Shown in pieces: positions 38,724 to 49,051 of a stretch of 64,000 nucleotides of DNA. A program made the translations under genes and the position numbers. The DNA is taken from assembly GCF_020171925.1 (NCBI RefSeq), contig NZ_JAIVAR010000002.1, forward strand, positions 701,971-765,970, in the 5' to 3' direction. Within the stretch, counting starts at the first letter, position 1. Each line of letters opens with the position of its first letter. The DNA is from Rossellomorea aquimaris (GTDB lineage: Bacteria > Bacillota > Bacilli > Bacillales > Bacillaceae_B). The notes under the pieces are model-generated. The model ran no database searches, was not told where the DNA came from, and saw only the letters and a program-made list of their open reading frames with translations.

Positions 38724-39722
38724 TCAATCTGTAAACATCGACGTACTGTGCATCGGCTGGACCCTAGCTTTCGGATCCATGTAGGCTTTCGCGTTGTTGA
38801 CAGCAGTCGGTGCTTCGCCGAAACCGCTCGCAATCAACTTGACTTTGCCATCATAGGTGGAGATGTCACCGGCAGCATAGATGCCCTCAATATTCGTTTC
38901 CATCCTTGAGTTGACTACGATTGAGTTTTTCTCAATCTCGAGCCCCCAATCTTTGATGGGGCCAAGTGATGAAACAAAGCCGAAATTGACGATGAGTTCA
39001 TCGATGTCGAGGATTTCTTTTTCGTCACCGCGTACTTCTTCCAAAACAAGCTGGTGGACCTTTTCGTCATCTCCAACAATTTCTGCAGGCACGTACGGTG
39101 TTTTAATCTCGACGGTTGAATTGTTCAAGGTTTCCACACTGTGTTCATGTGCCCTGAATTTGTCCCTTCGATGAATCAGGTATACCTTCTCTGCAATCGG
39201 CTCGAGCATCAAAGCCCAGTCGACCGCTGAATCCCCTCCGCCGCAGATGGCGACTTTCTTGCCTTTGAATGTCTCCATATTGTCTACAAAGTAGTGTAGA
39301 TTTTTCCCTTCGTACTGACCTGCATTCTCAAGCTCAAGTCTACGAGGCTGGAATGCACCGTTGCCGGCAGTGATGATGATGGTTTTTGAATAATGGATCT
39401 CTTTATCGGTCGACAGCTTGAAGCAGCCATCACCTTGTTTTTCCACGCTTTCCACTGCCTGTTCGAGGCAGATGGTCGTTTCGAACTTGGACATTTGCTC
39501 CTTTAGGTTATTCACAAGGTCCTGTGCTTTTACCTTAGGGAATCCAGCCACATCATATATGTATTTCTCAGGGTAGAGGGTCGATAATTGCCCGCCCAAT
39601 TGTGGTAAACTTTCGATGATCTTCACTGAAGCTTTTCTCATTCCACCATAGAATGCGGTGAATAACCCAGTCGGGCCGCCCCCTATGATCGTGATATCAT
39701 AAACCTTTTGATCTTCCTTCAA
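38724..39722 (-). CDS. yumC: Ferredoxin/flavodoxin-NADP+ reductase YumC
   Basis: YumC (332 residues) is the thioredoxin-reductase-like ferredoxin-NADP+ reductase of Bacillus, an essential enzyme in B. subtilis. It has two nucleotide-binding motifs, [16 protein letters not shown] and [16 protein letters not shown], but no CxxC between them, as the family requires. The start at TTG 39722 behind GGGAGGG gives [16 protein letters not shown], aligning with B. subtilis [16 protein letters not shown] and the same 332-residue length. Confidence 0.94.
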   Translation of the reverse strand: MKEDQKVYDITIIGGGPTGLFTAFYGGMRKASVKIIESLPQLGGQLSTLYPEKYIYDVAGFPKVKAQDLVNNLKEQMSKFETTICLEQAVESVEKQGDGCFKLSTDKEIHYSKTIIITAGNGAFQPRRLELENAGQYEGKNLHYFVDNMETFKGKKVAICGGGDSAVDWALMLEPIAEKVYLIHRRDKFRAHEHSVETLNNSTVEIKTPYVPAEIVGDDEKVHQLVLEEVRGDEKEILDIDELIVNFGFVSSLGPIKDWGLEIEKNSIVVNSRMETNIEGIYAAGDISTYDGKVKLIASGFGEAPTAVNNAKAYMDPKARVQPMHSTSMFTD

Positions 39723-39956
39723 GTAGATCCCTCCCAGAATAAGATACATCTCTTTAATTTATTCTATCATAGGGGTTTCAATCCTTCATAAATTTAAGAT
39801 TGTTTGTTGGAATGTTCAGTTTTTAATCAAGGGGTGAGATCCCCGAAAAGAGTACCATTGTCGCAATTTTCCCAAGAATGATTATTTATCCTATATATCT
39901 TGAAATGACAGGGTAAAAAGAATAATATGTAATGTAGGCATATTGTTAAGATTTTA

Positions 39957-39997
39957 TGACAAATTTCGATGTATGGATTAGTACGTGAAATTTGTCA
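39957..39997. promoter_or_regulatory. Inverted repeat upstream of yumB
   Basis: TGACAAATTT (39957-39966) and AAATTTGTCA (39988-39997) are perfect 10-bp arms 21 bases apart, about two helical turns. They lie 200 bases upstream of yumB in an otherwise featureless spacer (39723-40198). Possible redox-linked operator; it does not match the Rex consensus. Confidence 0.4.
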
Positions 39998-40198
39998 CAT
40001 ACTTATTTAGTTGTTCTTATTTTATCTTATACAGCACACACTTTTCAGCAGAAAAGGAAATCCCGTTCCATTTGTTTTTGTTTCCTCGAAAAGGGGAATG
40101 AGATAGTAGCAGCAGATTGACGGGATAAAAAAGACCGATGTGGAGGACTCTAAGAGTATCCTACGCAAATTCAATCAAAAAAGGTGGATGTGATTCAG

Positions 40199-41416
40199 TT
40201 GAGAAAGCCAAGAATCGTTGTTTTAGGTGCAGGTTATGGCGGGCTTATGACAGTAACCCGTCTTCAAAAGCAATTAGGTACGAATGAAGCGGAAGTCATC
40301 CTTATTAATAAGAATGATTACCACTATGAAACAACATGGTTGCATGAAGCGTCTGCAGGGACCCTTCATCATGACCGTGTACGCTATGACGTCAAGGACG
40401 TTGTCAATACAAGCAAAGTGAACTTCTTACAAGCAACTGTCGATGACATCAAAGTTGAAGAAAAGAAAGTCATCACAAGCGAAGGCGAAGTGGACTTCGA
40501 TTATCTAGTCGTTGCACTCGGTGCCGAGGCAGAGACTTTCGGCATCCAAGGCTTGCATGAGCATGCGTTCATGATCTCGAACGTGAACTCTGCCCGTCAG
40601 ATCCGTGAACATATCGAACTTCAATTTGCAACATACAAGAACGAGGAAGAGGCAAAAGACGAGCGCCTTACAATCGTAGTGGGTGGAGCAGGCTTCACTG
40701 GTATCGAATTCCTTGGTGAGCTCGGTAACCGTGTTCCTGAACTTTGCAAAGAATACGATATCGACCGTTCAAAAGTCCGCATCGTATGTGTGGAAGCAGC
40801 TCCGATGATCCTTCCTGGATTCGACCCTGAGCTAGTGAAATATGCACGTGCCGCTCTTGAGAAAAAAGGAGTGGAATTCCACATCGGAACGCCGCTTAAA
40901 GAAGCAAAAGCAGACAGCGTCTTGATTGCAAAAGGCGAAGATGAAGTGGAAGAAATCAAAGCTGGTACAATCGTCTGGGCAGCTGGTGTCCGCGGTAACA
41001 GCATCATCGAAAAAGCAGGCATCGAGAACATGCGTGCACGCGTCAAGATCAACAGGGATCTTCGCGCACCAGGTCACGAAAACATCTTCATCATCGGTGA
41101 CTGTTCATTGATGATCAACGAAGAAACAGAACGTCCATATCCACCAACTGCACAAATCGCGATGCAGCAAGGTGAAGTATGTGCTCGCAACATCGCAGCA
41201 CTTCTACACGGAAAAGACGAACTGGAAGAATTCACTCCGGATATCAAAGGTACGGTATGTTCCCTTGGTGAAGACGATGCCATCGGTGTCGTATACGGAA
41301 AGAAAATCACAGGTACGAAGGCATCCTTCATGAAGAAGGTAGTAGACAACCGTGCACTATACATGGTTGGCGGACCTTCACTTGTATTCAAAAAAGGTAA
41401 ATTCAAGTTCTTTTAA
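40199..41416 (+). CDS. yumB: NADH dehydrogenase YumB
   Basis: YumB (405 residues) is a type II NADH dehydrogenase-family flavoprotein. The FAD motif [19 protein letters not shown] motif [17 protein letters not shown] and the late [20 protein letters not shown] are intact. It closely resembles B. subtilis YumB, including the [15 protein letters not shown] ending. I choose TTG 40199 (LRKPRIVV) to match MRKPKIVV; GTG codons at 40184 and 40190 are alternatives. It probably passes electrons from NADH to menaquinone. Confidence 0.9.
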   Translation: MRKPRIVVLGAGYGGLMTVTRLQKQLGTNEAEVILINKNDYHYETTWLHEASAGTLHHDRVRYDVKDVVNTSKVNFLQATVDDIKVEEKKVITSEGEVDFDYLVVALGAEAETFGIQGLHEHAFMISNVNSARQIREHIELQFATYKNEEEAKDERLTIVVGGAGFTGIEFLGELGNRVPELCKEYDIDRSKVRIVCVEAAPMILPGFDPELVKYARAALEKKGVEFHIGTPLKEAKADSVLIAKGEDEVEEIKAGTIVWAAGVRGNSIIEKAGIENMRARVKINRDLRAPGHENIFIIGDCSLMINEETERPYPPTAQIAMQQGEVCARNIAALLHGKDELEEFTPDIKGTVCSLGEDDAIGVVYGKKITGTKASFMKKVVDNRALYMVGGPSLVFKKGKFKFF

Positions 41417-41428
41417 TTGATTGTTTTA

Positions 41429-41463
41429 AAGCAGAGTGGGGGTTCCCGCTCTGCTTTTTTTGA
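41429..41463 (+). terminator. Terminator of yumB
   Basis: AAGCAGAGTGGG and CCCGCTCTGCTT pair around GGTT, followed by T residues. Confidence 0.9.
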
Positions 41464-41601
41464 TTTGGAGTGGTGGTTGTTTGGGTTGGCTGGTGCGAGG
41501 GGTGGGTTTTGGGTTTGTGATGTGTGATGGGCACGTCGGGTTTGTAGTGTTTGTTGTGTGTTGTGTATTGTGTGTGTTAGGTTTGTCGAATTTTGTAGAA
41601 T

Positions 41602-41835
41602 GGCAGATAAATCGAAATTTTGGAAGATAAAATAAAATAATGGCAGATAAATCGAAATTTTGGAAGATAAAATAAAAAAACGGCAGATAAATCGTAATTA
41701 CGGCAGATAAAACCAAAAAAGCGGCTAACAAAACCAAAATAACGCCAGACAAATCAAAATAACGCCAGACAAATCAAAATAACGCCAGACAAATCAAAAT
41801 AACGCCAGACAAATCAAAAAAACAACAGATGACCC
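41602..41835 (+). repeat. Twelve-copy 20-bp phased repeat array (core GGCAGATAAATCG)
   Basis: Copies begin at 41602, 41622, 41642, 41662, 41682, 41702, 41723, 41744, 41764, 41784, 41804 and 41824, a 20-base period with two 21-base steps. The core drifts from GGCAGATAAATCG on the left to GCCAGACAAATCA on the right. The last full copies are identical. 41461-41580 has 54 G and 5 C; 41821-41880 has 30 C and 5 G. The array fills the 41417-41993 spacer between yumB and the Nudix gene. Confidence 0.92.
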
Positions 41836-41993
41836 ATCACCGCCCTCAACCTCCTACAACCTCCCCGCTCAGAAACCCCCAATTCTCCAATCCATAGACC
41901 ATCCTTCCTAAAATTTCACTCATGACTTTTCTATCTTTGGTTCGTGTAGTACCTTAAAAGAAAGAAAACGTTACAAGTAGAGGTGGAGCAGAT

Positions 41994-42476
41994 TTGAAAA
42001 GGGGAAAAGTTTGGCTGGCTGTAGCTGGTCTTGTCATAGATAAAGCAGGGAACTGGCTTGTCGTGAAGAAAAGATACGGAGGATTGAAAGGCATGTGGTC
42101 GCTACCTGCAGGCTTCGTTGATGAAGGCGAAACCGTCGATGAGGCCGTAATCCGGGAAGTGAACGAAGAAACCGGGCTGACGACGACTGTGAATGGGATC
42201 ATTGGAGTCAGAACCGGTGTAATCGGAAATGAAATCAGCGACAATATGATTATTTTTCACCTAGATCATACTGAGTCTGATTCACTGCAAATCGAGGAAA
42301 ACGAACTGTTCGATGTTCAATGGAAATCGCCGCAGGCATTGATGAAGGATGGAAAGACCTCCGTCATGATCCATGAAATGTTGAAGCAAGGTGATTTGTT
42401 TCAGCGACACCAAGCGATCGAAGGGGTGGATCCGGGTGAACAGTTCGGATACACCAGCTACAAATTGTTTATGTGA
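41994..42476 (+). CDS. Nudix hydrolase
   Basis: The 160-residue protein has a complete Nudix box, G40 to L62 (GFVDEGETVDE, then REVNEETGL). Nudix enzymes hydrolyse nucleoside diphosphates linked to another group. The residues around it do not define a substrate. The start is TTG 41994, 8 bases after AGGTGG. A weak hairpin with G-U pairs and a T run (42490-42523) probably ends it. Confidence 0.87.
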   Translation: MKRGKVWLAVAGLVIDKAGNWLVVKKRYGGLKGMWSLPAGFVDEGETVDEAVIREVNEETGLTTTVNGIIGVRTGVIGNEISDNMIIFHLDHTESDSLQIEENELFDVQWKSPQALMKDGKTSVMIHEMLKQGDLFQRHQAIEGVDPGEQFGYTSYKLFM

Positions 42477-42703
42477 AGACAGGCAGGAGGCATTGGATAG
42501 AAGCTTATCCGGTGCTTTTTTTTCAATTGAACAAATTTATTTAAAAATTCAGTAAATTATATGAAAAACGGAGGTAGGGGGAGAAATGGACCGATGTATT
42601 CGCTTTCTTAAAGGTACATCCTCTTATATGTCCCTTTCCATTCCAGAGGATAGATGATATATTATCAGAAAATTAAGAAATCAAACATAAAGGAGAGGGA
42701 ATC

Positions 42704-42829
42704 ATGAGAGCTACTGCAAGTACGAAAACAAAATTTTGTGTTTACTGTTCAGGAAAAGGATACTTCCAGTTAGTGTTGGGTGGTTCTGAAACATGTCCTT
42801 GCTGTGGAGGCAGCGGGAAGCATAAATAG
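42704..42829 (+). CDS. yuiA: Small zinc-finger-like protein YuiA
   Basis: This 41-residue protein carries two CxxCxGxG-type motifs, CVYCSGKGY and CPCCGGSGK, as in DnaJ cysteine-rich domains, so it probably binds one zinc. Position before yuiB and size match B. subtilis YuiA. AGGAGAGGG precedes the ATG. The function is unknown. Confidence 0.85.
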   Translation: MRATASTKTKFCVYCSGKGYFQLVLGGSETCPCCGGSGKHK

Positions 42830-42853
42830 AAGATGCGCTTAACCTTATAAATC

Positions 42854-42888
42854 AAGCAGATCCGGATTCCAGCCGGGTCTGCTTTTTT
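42854..42888 (+). terminator. Terminator of yuiA
   Basis: AAGCAGATCCGG and CCGGGTCTGCTT pair around ATTCCAG, followed by T residues. Confidence 0.88.
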
Positions 42889-43017
42889 GTGGACGATCAA
42901 CGTTTGGGAATCTCCGTCATTTTTTGTTGATTTTGTGAATACGATGGGCAAAAGATTGACGCTTTCATAAACATTCAGTACACTATTCTTTAGTGTTTAT
43001 GGAGGTGCAGAGAGTAA

Positions 43018-43335
43018 ATGCCTATTCATGTGATGATCATTTCGATGCTTCTTTTTCTTGTTTTATTTTTCGGAATCGGCTTTTTATTAAATATGTTATT
43101 GCGTATGACCTGGATCATGGCCATCGTGTACCCGATCGTTGTCATTTTCATCGTGGATGATGTCCGGTTCATTGATTATTTCAGACATTCGGGTGAAGCG
43201 TTTTCTGAATTAGGGACGAAGTTGAGTCATTTAGCTATAGCGGATCTTTTGATACTTGGAAGTGGACTGGCTGGTGCCATCCTTTCGGGAATTGTGATGA
43301 GGATCTTGAGAGCAAAAGGATATAGAATGTTCTGA
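43018..43335 (+). CDS. yuiB: Membrane protein YuiB
   Basis: YuiB (105 residues) has three hydrophobic helices (about residues 4-28, 30-46 and 76-95) and no catalytic motif. It keeps the B. subtilis order yuiA-yuiB-yuiC. The spacer after it (43336-43691) shows no clear gene or regulatory element. Confidence 0.85.
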   Translation: MPIHVMIISMLLFLVLFFGIGFLLNMLLRMTWIMAIVYPIVVIFIVDDVRFIDYFRHSGEAFSELGTKLSHLAIADLLILGSGLAGAILSGIVMRILRAKGYRMF

Positions 43336-43691
43336 TTGATTTCCGTTTGACCGGTGATAAACTTGGTTGAACGGTTTTTTTATTTATGAGGATGTCTGTT
43401 CTTTGTACGCTTTCACTGAAACTCGGATTGCAATGAAGGGGGAGCACAATTGAGTATGTTTCCAGTCCTTTGCTACTCAAAAAGAACACACTCCTCACCT
43501 CGCTACCATCCATTAAATATTACAATAACTCAATGATCGCTTGTTTTAAAAAACGCATTTTGATAAGGAAGAAGGTATCTTTACCAGTCAATTCCATAAT
43601 TACGAAAAATTGAAACTATTCAATTTTTTTATTAATTCATGAATAAATTTCGATCCTGTGGGGAAGGAATAAGGGTGGGAGGAGTGAATTC

Positions 43692-44399
43692 ATGAATTTG
43701 GTAATAAAGTGGACGAAACGAATCATCATGGTTAGTTTATTTGTACTAGCCTTGGGCACGACCTTTCAGTCCGTTTCGGGTGTCGAAGCCCAAACGGTGA
43801 AATCATGGATGAATGAACATAAGGGCACGCAGCAGGAGCAATATTCCGAAGATCATAAAAAGAGTCATCTATCACTGTCATTCAAGTTTCTAAAGAGGTT
43901 GACTGGGATCAAGACGATGATTTCTTCGAGCAAGCCTGTTGAGGGGAAACCCCCAACGCTTGAGGAATCGGTGAATTGGGAACAATATCCGAAGCATACG
44001 GTAGTGGCAACAGGGTACACGGCGGGTGTAGAGTCGACCGGTAAAAGCCCGGGCCATCCAGGTTACGGAATTACATATTCAGGAGTAAAAGTGAAAAGGG
44101 ATCTCTATTCCACGATTGCTGCAGATACATCCGTCTATCCGATCGGGACGATTCTATTCATCCCTGAGTATGGGTACGGGGTCGTGGCGGATACAGGCAG
44201 CGCAATCAAAGGGAATAAGCTTGATTTATATTATGATACCGTCGAACAAGTATACAATGAATGGGGAAAGAAGACCCTTGAGGTGTATGTTGTTCAAGTT
44301 GGTTCAGGGAAGCTGACCGAGGAAGAGCTCGTGAAGCTCAATAGCAATGAGTCGATGCAGGTATTCAGACAGCAAATCCTTTCAACCAAAGTGGAATGA
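43692..44399 (+). CDS. yuiC: 3D-domain muralytic protein YuiC
   Basis: YuiC (235 residues) has a signal peptide (residues 1-~33, ending VSGVEAQ) and a C-terminal 3D domain: [54 protein letters not shown]. The conserved Asp residues of the domain are present (AADT, VADTG, KLDLYY). The family (Sps, related to RpfB/MltA) cleaves peptidoglycan as a lytic transglycosylase in stationary phase. GGAGGAG precedes the ATG. Confidence 0.9.
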   Translation: MNLVIKWTKRIIMVSLFVLALGTTFQSVSGVEAQTVKSWMNEHKGTQQEQYSEDHKKSHLSLSFKFLKRLTGIKTMISSSKPVEGKPPTLEESVNWEQYPKHTVVATGYTAGVESTGKSPGHPGYGITYSGVKVKRDLYSTIAADTSVYPIGTILFIPEYGYGVVADTGSAIKGNKLDLYYDTVEQVYNEWGKKTLEVYVVQVGSGKLTEEELVKLNSNESMQVFRQQILSTKVE

Positions 44400-44442
44400 G
44401 AAAAAGCTCGTGTGCAGGAAATTCTGCGCACGAGCTTTCTTT
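44400..44442. terminator. Terminator between yuiC and a convergent gene
   Basis: AAAGCTCGTGTGCAG and CTGCGCACGAGCTTT pair with a small loop. The right edge touches the stop of the minus-strand gene. Confidence 0.85.
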
Positions 44443-45238
44443 ATGGGCCAACTTCCATCTCGTCGTATATCCGTGGATGAAGTAGAATGGCAAGCTCCAT
44501 AGCCCCTTTTAAAAGAAGGGGGGACGGTCTGCAATAGAGGGCCTCCTCCAAAACGAGGATCCGATCGTTCCGGACGGCCTTCATCGTATCCCAATCTGGA
44601 CGCTTCCGCACTAGGTCCGGATTTACGCGTTTCTGCTGGACCCCTACCCAGGCAAGGCATATATAGTCGGGGTCTCGTTTCCTGACATCGTCCCAATCTG
44701 TCTGGACACTCGCAAGTTCGACATCACTGAAGCTGTTTTCAGCGCCGACCATCTCACTCAGTTCGGTGAGCCAGTTTATTTTTCCGGGTGTAAAGACGGG
44801 CTTGGGCCACCATTCCCAATAAAGGGAAGGTCGATGTTCAACCTTCGCCGAAAGCCGTTTCAGTTCTTCAATGGTTTGTAAGAATTCCTGTTGCTTAAGG
44901 AGTGCCTCTTCTTCCATTCCACAAGCCTTCCCCACCGTGAGAATATCGTCTGCAATATCCTTGAAGCTCTGCGGGTTCAAGGTGATGTGGGGGATGTTCC
45001 TTTTGTTGAGTTCATCAATATTCCTTTCCATTCCGGGGACGCTTAATGACGAGAAGACAAGATCAGGATTCATTGACTGCAATTTATCCATATCGATGGA
45101 TAGATCGGGACCAAGTCTTGGGAGGGTGCGGACTTCCTCAGGGTAGTCGGAATAATCATCCACACCAATCAAACTGGATGTCATACCCAGATAATCAATG
45201 ATCTCCGTGTTACTTGGACATATAGAAACAATTCTCAT
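44441..45238 (-). CDS. Cobalamin-binding (BtuF-like) protein without export signal
   Basis: The 265-residue protein is a class III periplasmic-binding fold of the BtuF/FhuD type: RIVSICPSNTEIIDYLGM at the start, then NPDLVFSSLSVPGMERN and a tryptophan-rich ligand loop LYWEWWPKPVFTPG. There is no signal peptide or lipobox, and no ABC permease or ATPase lies nearby. It may therefore be cytosolic, unlike true importers' binding proteins. The ligand is uncertain. It ends 10 bases before the yuiD stop side and is co-directional with yuiD. Confidence 0.8.
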   Translation of the reverse strand: MRIVSICPSNTEIIDYLGMTSSLIGVDDYSDYPEEVRTLPRLGPDLSIDMDKLQSMNPDLVFSSLSVPGMERNIDELNKRNIPHITLNPQSFKDIADDILTVGKACGMEEEALLKQQEFLQTIEELKRLSAKVEHRPSLYWEWWPKPVFTPGKINWLTELSEMVGAENSFSDVELASVQTDWDDVRKRDPDYICLAWVGVQQKRVNPDLVRKRPDWDTMKAVRNDRILVLEEALYCRPSPLLLKGAMELAILLHPRIYDEMEVGP

Positions 45239-45248
45239 TCTGTCACTC

Positions 45249-45725
45249 CTAGTTCAATAAAAAGTGGAGGACGAGCGTAAGGGCGATTCCGGTTAGACCG
45301 CCGAAGAAGACTTCGATCGGCTTGTGGCCGAGCAGTTCCTTCAACTCTTTCCGTTTCTCTTGCTCGGGTTTGTTCTGCCACCCTTTCGCCTCTGTCAGGA
45401 ATTTTTGGAAGTCGCTCGTCAATTGGTTCAATACGATGGCCTGTTCCCCTGCCTGCCTTCTGACGCCGGTTGCATCAAACATGGTGATGATGGCGAAAAT
45501 CGCCGACACGGCGAAAATAGGGGAAGAGAGTCCCGTTTCCAAGGCGACGCCAGTGGATAATGCCGTCACTGCGGCAGAGTGTGAGCTCGGCATTCCGCCC
45601 GTAGAAGTGATGAGGGACCAGTTGATTTCTCTCGTTGCGATAAATTGTATGGGCACTTTCACGAATTGTGCAAAGAAGATTGCACACAAGGAAGCCCAAA
45701 GTGGAAAATTCAACAATACTTCCAT
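45249..45725 (-). CDS. yuiD: Divergent PAP2-family membrane protein YuiD
   Basis: YuiD (158 residues) belongs to the divergent PAP2 (DUF212) family. It has about four helices and the phosphatase-like motif STGGMPSSHSAAVTAL. The motif TGVRRQAGEQA also fits. The substrate is unknown, possibly a lipid phosphate. The ATG at 45725 gives the same length as B. subtilis YuiD. It precedes the BtuF-like gene on the same strand by 10 bases. Confidence 0.88.
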   Translation of the reverse strand: MEVLLNFPLWASLCAIFFAQFVKVPIQFIATREINWSLITSTGGMPSSHSAAVTALSTGVALETGLSSPIFAVSAIFAIITMFDATGVRRQAGEQAIVLNQLTSDFQKFLTEAKGWQNKPEQEKRKELKELLGHKPIEVFFGGLTGIALTLVLHFLLN

Positions 45726-45886
45726 GCTGTCACCTGCCACCTTTTCAATAGTAGTCTGAAATCACTTAATGTTCTCTCATTATATCATACCCTGTGATGA
45801 ACGGAACTAACGCAGCAGGGGGGAATCCCGAATGTCGAAATAAACAGATATCTCCGTTATAATAGAAGATGGAGGTGTTAGTGGAA

Positions 45887-47395
45887 ATGAATTTAGTGAT
45901 CAACCAAAACGATATAAAAGAAACGAGTCAAGAATGTTTAGTGGTCGGGATGTATCACCAGCCGGCTTTTCAAGGTGAATTGAAAGAGCTTGACCAGACG
46001 TTTGAAGGGTATCTTACTTCCTTAGTGAAAGATGGTGACATTTCACCAAAGTCGAAGAAATTGTCAAAAATACATACGTTCGGAAAGATCGGGAGCAAAA
46101 GGATCCTGTTTGTCGGTCTTGGCAAACAAAAGGATCTGACGTTTGATCTTCTAAAAGAAGCGATGGGTGCTGCGTCAAAGGCATTGAAAGACATGAAAGT
46201 ATCTTCCTTTTCGGTAGCGCTTGATACATTCTCTTCGGATGAGTTGCCTGTAGAGGACGCTGCGCACGCATTCATGGAAGCTTATACGATGGCGACATAT
46301 GAGTTTGAAGGGTACAAGCAAAAGTCAAATGAGCCTGACGTATACGTCGAAAGCATTGAATTTTTCACAAAAGAAGATGAAAAAGAAATCAGGACAGCAT
46401 TGGAAGTCGGATCGGCATTTGGAAGAGGGGTCAATTCTGCACGCACACTCGTGAACACTCCTGGGAACATGCTGACTTCGACCAAAATGGCGGAATACGC
46501 ACTGGAACTTGCGAAACGCTATGATTTCGAAGCGGAAATCCTGGACAAAGAAGAAATGGAAAACCTCGGGATGGGCGCATTGCTTGCAGTCAACCAGGGG
46601 TCAACTGAGCCGCCAAAGATGATCGTCTTGAAATACAGCGGGAAAGATGAATGGAAAGATGTCATCGGTTTAGTTGGGAAAGGGATCACGTTTGATACGG
46701 GAGGCTACTCAATCAAGCCGAAGGACGGAATCGTCGGCATGAAGACCGATATGGGAGGAGCAGCAGCCGTACTTGGAGCGATGGAAATCATCGGGGAGAC
46801 GAAGCCGGAACAGAATGTTGTAGCGGTCATCCCTTCAACGGATAATATGGTGAGCGGTTCAGCGTTCAAACCAGATGATGTCATCACGGCAATGAGCGGC
46901 AAGACGATCGAAGTGCTCAATACTGATGCGGAAGGACGCCTTGCCCTTGCAGACGGCATGACCTATGCAAAGCACCATGGAGCCAATTATCTCGTGGATG
47001 TAGCGACGTTGACAGGAGGAGTCATCGTGGCACTCGGTGAAGATAAAACGGGTGCTCTGACCAATGATGAATCATTCTTTGAACAGGTCCTTGAGGCATC
47101 AAGTGAATCCGGTGAGTTCATCTGGCAGCTGCCGTATACGGAGCATGATAAAAAACGTGTACGAAGCAGTAAAATCGCCGACTTAAACAATTCACCGGGT
47201 CGTGCGGGACATGCCATCATGGGTGGCGCATTTGTAGGTGAGTTCGCTGACGGCCTTCCTTGGGTCCACCTTGATATCGCAGGGACTGCAACGACAAAGA
47301 GCGCGTATGATCTTGGTCCTTCAGGTGCAACTGGGGTCATGGCACGTACGCTGGCACTCTTGGTTGAGCGATTCCAGCCGATTGATAAAGAATAG
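45887..47395 (+). CDS. pepA: Leucyl aminopeptidase (M17) YuiE
   Basis: This 502-residue M17 aminopeptidase removes N-terminal residues from peptides using two metal ions. The active-site blocks are [18 protein letters not shown] and the M17 signature [12 protein letters not shown]. The ATG at 45887 lies 9 bases after GGAGGTG (45871-45877). A TATAAT at 45858-45863 would start the RNA near 45870, so the upstream ATG at 45869 cannot be used. Length matches the 500 residues of B. subtilis YuiE. Confidence 0.94.
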   Translation: MNLVINQNDIKETSQECLVVGMYHQPAFQGELKELDQTFEGYLTSLVKDGDISPKSKKLSKIHTFGKIGSKRILFVGLGKQKDLTFDLLKEAMGAASKALKDMKVSSFSVALDTFSSDELPVEDAAHAFMEAYTMATYEFEGYKQKSNEPDVYVESIEFFTKEDEKEIRTALEVGSAFGRGVNSARTLVNTPGNMLTSTKMAEYALELAKRYDFEAEILDKEEMENLGMGALLAVNQGSTEPPKMIVLKYSGKDEWKDVIGLVGKGITFDTGGYSIKPKDGIVGMKTDMGGAAAVLGAMEIIGETKPEQNVVAVIPSTDNMVSGSAFKPDDVITAMSGKTIEVLNTDAEGRLALADGMTYAKHHGANYLVDVATLTGGVIVALGEDKTGALTNDESFFEQVLEASSESGEFIWQLPYTEHDKKRVRSSKIADLNNSPGRAGHAIMGGAFVGEFADGLPWVHLDIAGTATTKSAYDLGPSGATGVMARTLALLVERFQPIDKE

Positions 47396-47401
47396 GCAGT
47401 A

Positions 47402-47443
47402 GGAGAGGTCTTTCCCTGACCAGGTGTCGGGGAAGGGCTTTTT
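47402..47443 (+). terminator. Terminator of pepA
   Basis: GGTCTTTCCCTGAC and GTCGGGGAAGGGC pair around a short loop, then T residues. Confidence 0.82.
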
Positions 47444-47519
47444 TCATGTCCTCGCTCCTCCATAAGAACGATACAAAAACTTACCAACCAACATTTTAGT
47501 GATTCATCAGACTAAAGTA

Positions 47520-47548
47520 TTGACATCCTTTCTTTATCTTGTTAAAGT
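47520..47548 (+). promoter_or_regulatory. Probable yuiF promoter
   Basis: TTGACA (47520-47525) and TAAAGT (47543-47548) have a 17-base spacer, about 140 bases before yuiF. Confidence 0.5.
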
Positions 47549-47690
47549 TAAAATCGTTGTTTTATTACTCTACCAATTTAGCGAACTAAAGTAATGCAAA
47601 ACAAAACTACTAATGTACCATTCATAAAACGAAAACAATCAACCGGGACGCTTGCCCGGGGATTGGACATGCTTAAAGGAGGAATTAACG

Positions 47691-49007
47691 ATGAACGCAG
47701 TTGTCATTGCCGTTCTAGTGATGCTCATCATGAGTTTGATGCGTGTCAATGTTGTGTTCGCTCTGATCACCGGTGCCCTTGTCGGGGGACTGACCGGCGG
47801 GATGGACCTGAATGAGACGATCACGTCCTTTTCGGATGGTCTTTCAGGAGGAGCCAACATCGCACTTAGTTATGCTTTACTGGGAGGATTCGCAGTAGCG
47901 ATCTCTTATACAGGAATTCCAAATCTTCTCGTAGACTGGGTATTGAAAGTGGTCGGGAAAAAAGGAGATTCAAGAAAGACAGCTCTTTCTAAAGCCATGA
48001 TCGTTCTTTCTATCTTACTTATGGCTGTCTTTTCACAAAACCTTATTCCGATTCACATCGCCTTTATCCCGATCCTTATTCCGCCATTATTGAAAGTCAT
48101 GACGGAACTTGAGTTGGATAGACGATTGATTGCGTCAGTCATCACATTCGGGTTGACGGCGCCATATATCCTGTTGCCAGTCGGCTTTGGTTTGCAGTTC
48201 CACGAGATCATCGCTCAGAATATGGCGAGCAGTGGAATGGAAGTTGCCCTCGGGGATATTCCGAAGGCAATGCTCATCCCGGTCGGAGGAATGCTGATCG
48301 GTCTATTGATTGCGGTATTTGTCAGCTACCGTAAACCAAGAAAGTACAGTGAAGCGAAAGAAGTCGTTTCAGAAGAAAAAATGGTCTACAACAAGAAAGC
48401 GATGATTTTTGCATTCATCTCGATTGTTGCGGCCCTATACGTACAATTGCAGCTTGATTCCATGATTTTCGGTGCGCTCGCAGGAATCGCCGTCCTTTAT
48501 CTTTCAGGCTCCGTCAAGTGGAAAGAAGCAGACGGCTTGTTGAATGAAGGAATGAAGATGATGGCATTCATCGGTTTTGTCATGATTGCTGCTTCTGGAT
48601 TTGCGGAAGTAATGACAGCGACTGGCCATGTAGAAACGCTTGTAGAGGCGACTGCTGATACAATCGGCGGAAACAAGGCTCTGGCAGCGCTGCTTATGCT
48701 GATTGTTGGCCTTCTTGTAACAATGGGAATCGGATCCTCTTTTGCGACGATCCCGATCATTGCCGCCATCTTTGTACCACTTTGCATGGAGCTTGGTTTC
48801 AGTCCGATGGCGACAATCGTCATTGTCGGAACAGCCGGTGCCCTTGGGGATGCAGGTTCTCCAGCATCCGATAGTACACTCGGACCGACAGCAGGATTGA
48901 ATGCAGATGGACAGCACAATCACATTTGGGATACGTGTGTGCCGACATTCTTGCACTATAATATCCCGCTCATCCTCTTTGGATGGATTGCAGCCATGAT
49001 CTTTTAA
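47691..49007 (+). CDS. yuiF: NhaC/Gnt-like Na+/H+ antiporter-family protein YuiF
   Basis: YuiF (438 residues) has about 11-12 membrane helices and belongs to the Na+/H+ antiporter/ion transporter superfamily: LVGGLTGGMDLNETI, FSQNLIPIHIAFIPILIPPL and GDAGSPASDSTLGPTAGLN. Relatives may transport amino acids or other anions, so the substrate is open. The ATG at 47691 lies behind AAAGGAGG; an upstream frame extension has no ribosome site. Confidence 0.88.
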   Translation: MNAVVIAVLVMLIMSLMRVNVVFALITGALVGGLTGGMDLNETITSFSDGLSGGANIALSYALLGGFAVAISYTGIPNLLVDWVLKVVGKKGDSRKTALSKAMIVLSILLMAVFSQNLIPIHIAFIPILIPPLLKVMTELELDRRLIASVITFGLTAPYILLPVGFGLQFHEIIAQNMASSGMEVALGDIPKAMLIPVGGMLIGLLIAVFVSYRKPRKYSEAKEVVSEEKMVYNKKAMIFAFISIVAALYVQLQLDSMIFGALAGIAVLYLSGSVKWKEADGLLNEGMKMMAFIGFVMIAASGFAEVMTATGHVETLVEATADTIGGNKALAALLMLIVGLLVTMGIGSSFATIPIIAAIFVPLCMELGFSPMATIVIVGTAGALGDAGSPASDSTLGPTAGLNADGQHNHIWDTCVPTFLHYNIPLILFGWIAAMIF

Positions 49008-49015
49008 TAGAATGT

Positions 49016-49051
49016 AAGAAAGCAGGGGAGGTTCCCCTGCTTTTTTCTTTG
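49016..49051 (+). terminator. Terminator of yuiF
   Basis: AAAGCAGGGGA and TCCCCTGCTTT pair around GGT, followed by T residues. Confidence 0.9.

Noticed and set aside
41417..41993. Open frames on both strands in the G/T- and C/A-rich flanks of the 41.7-kb array
   Set aside because: The peptides are low complexity (poly V/G/C or T/P/N), reflect base skew and have no ribosome sites.
43452..43538. A 28-codon frame starting TTG in the yuiB-yuiC spacer
   Set aside because: A G-rich site precedes it, but codon composition is unlike neighbouring genes and nothing suggests conservation.
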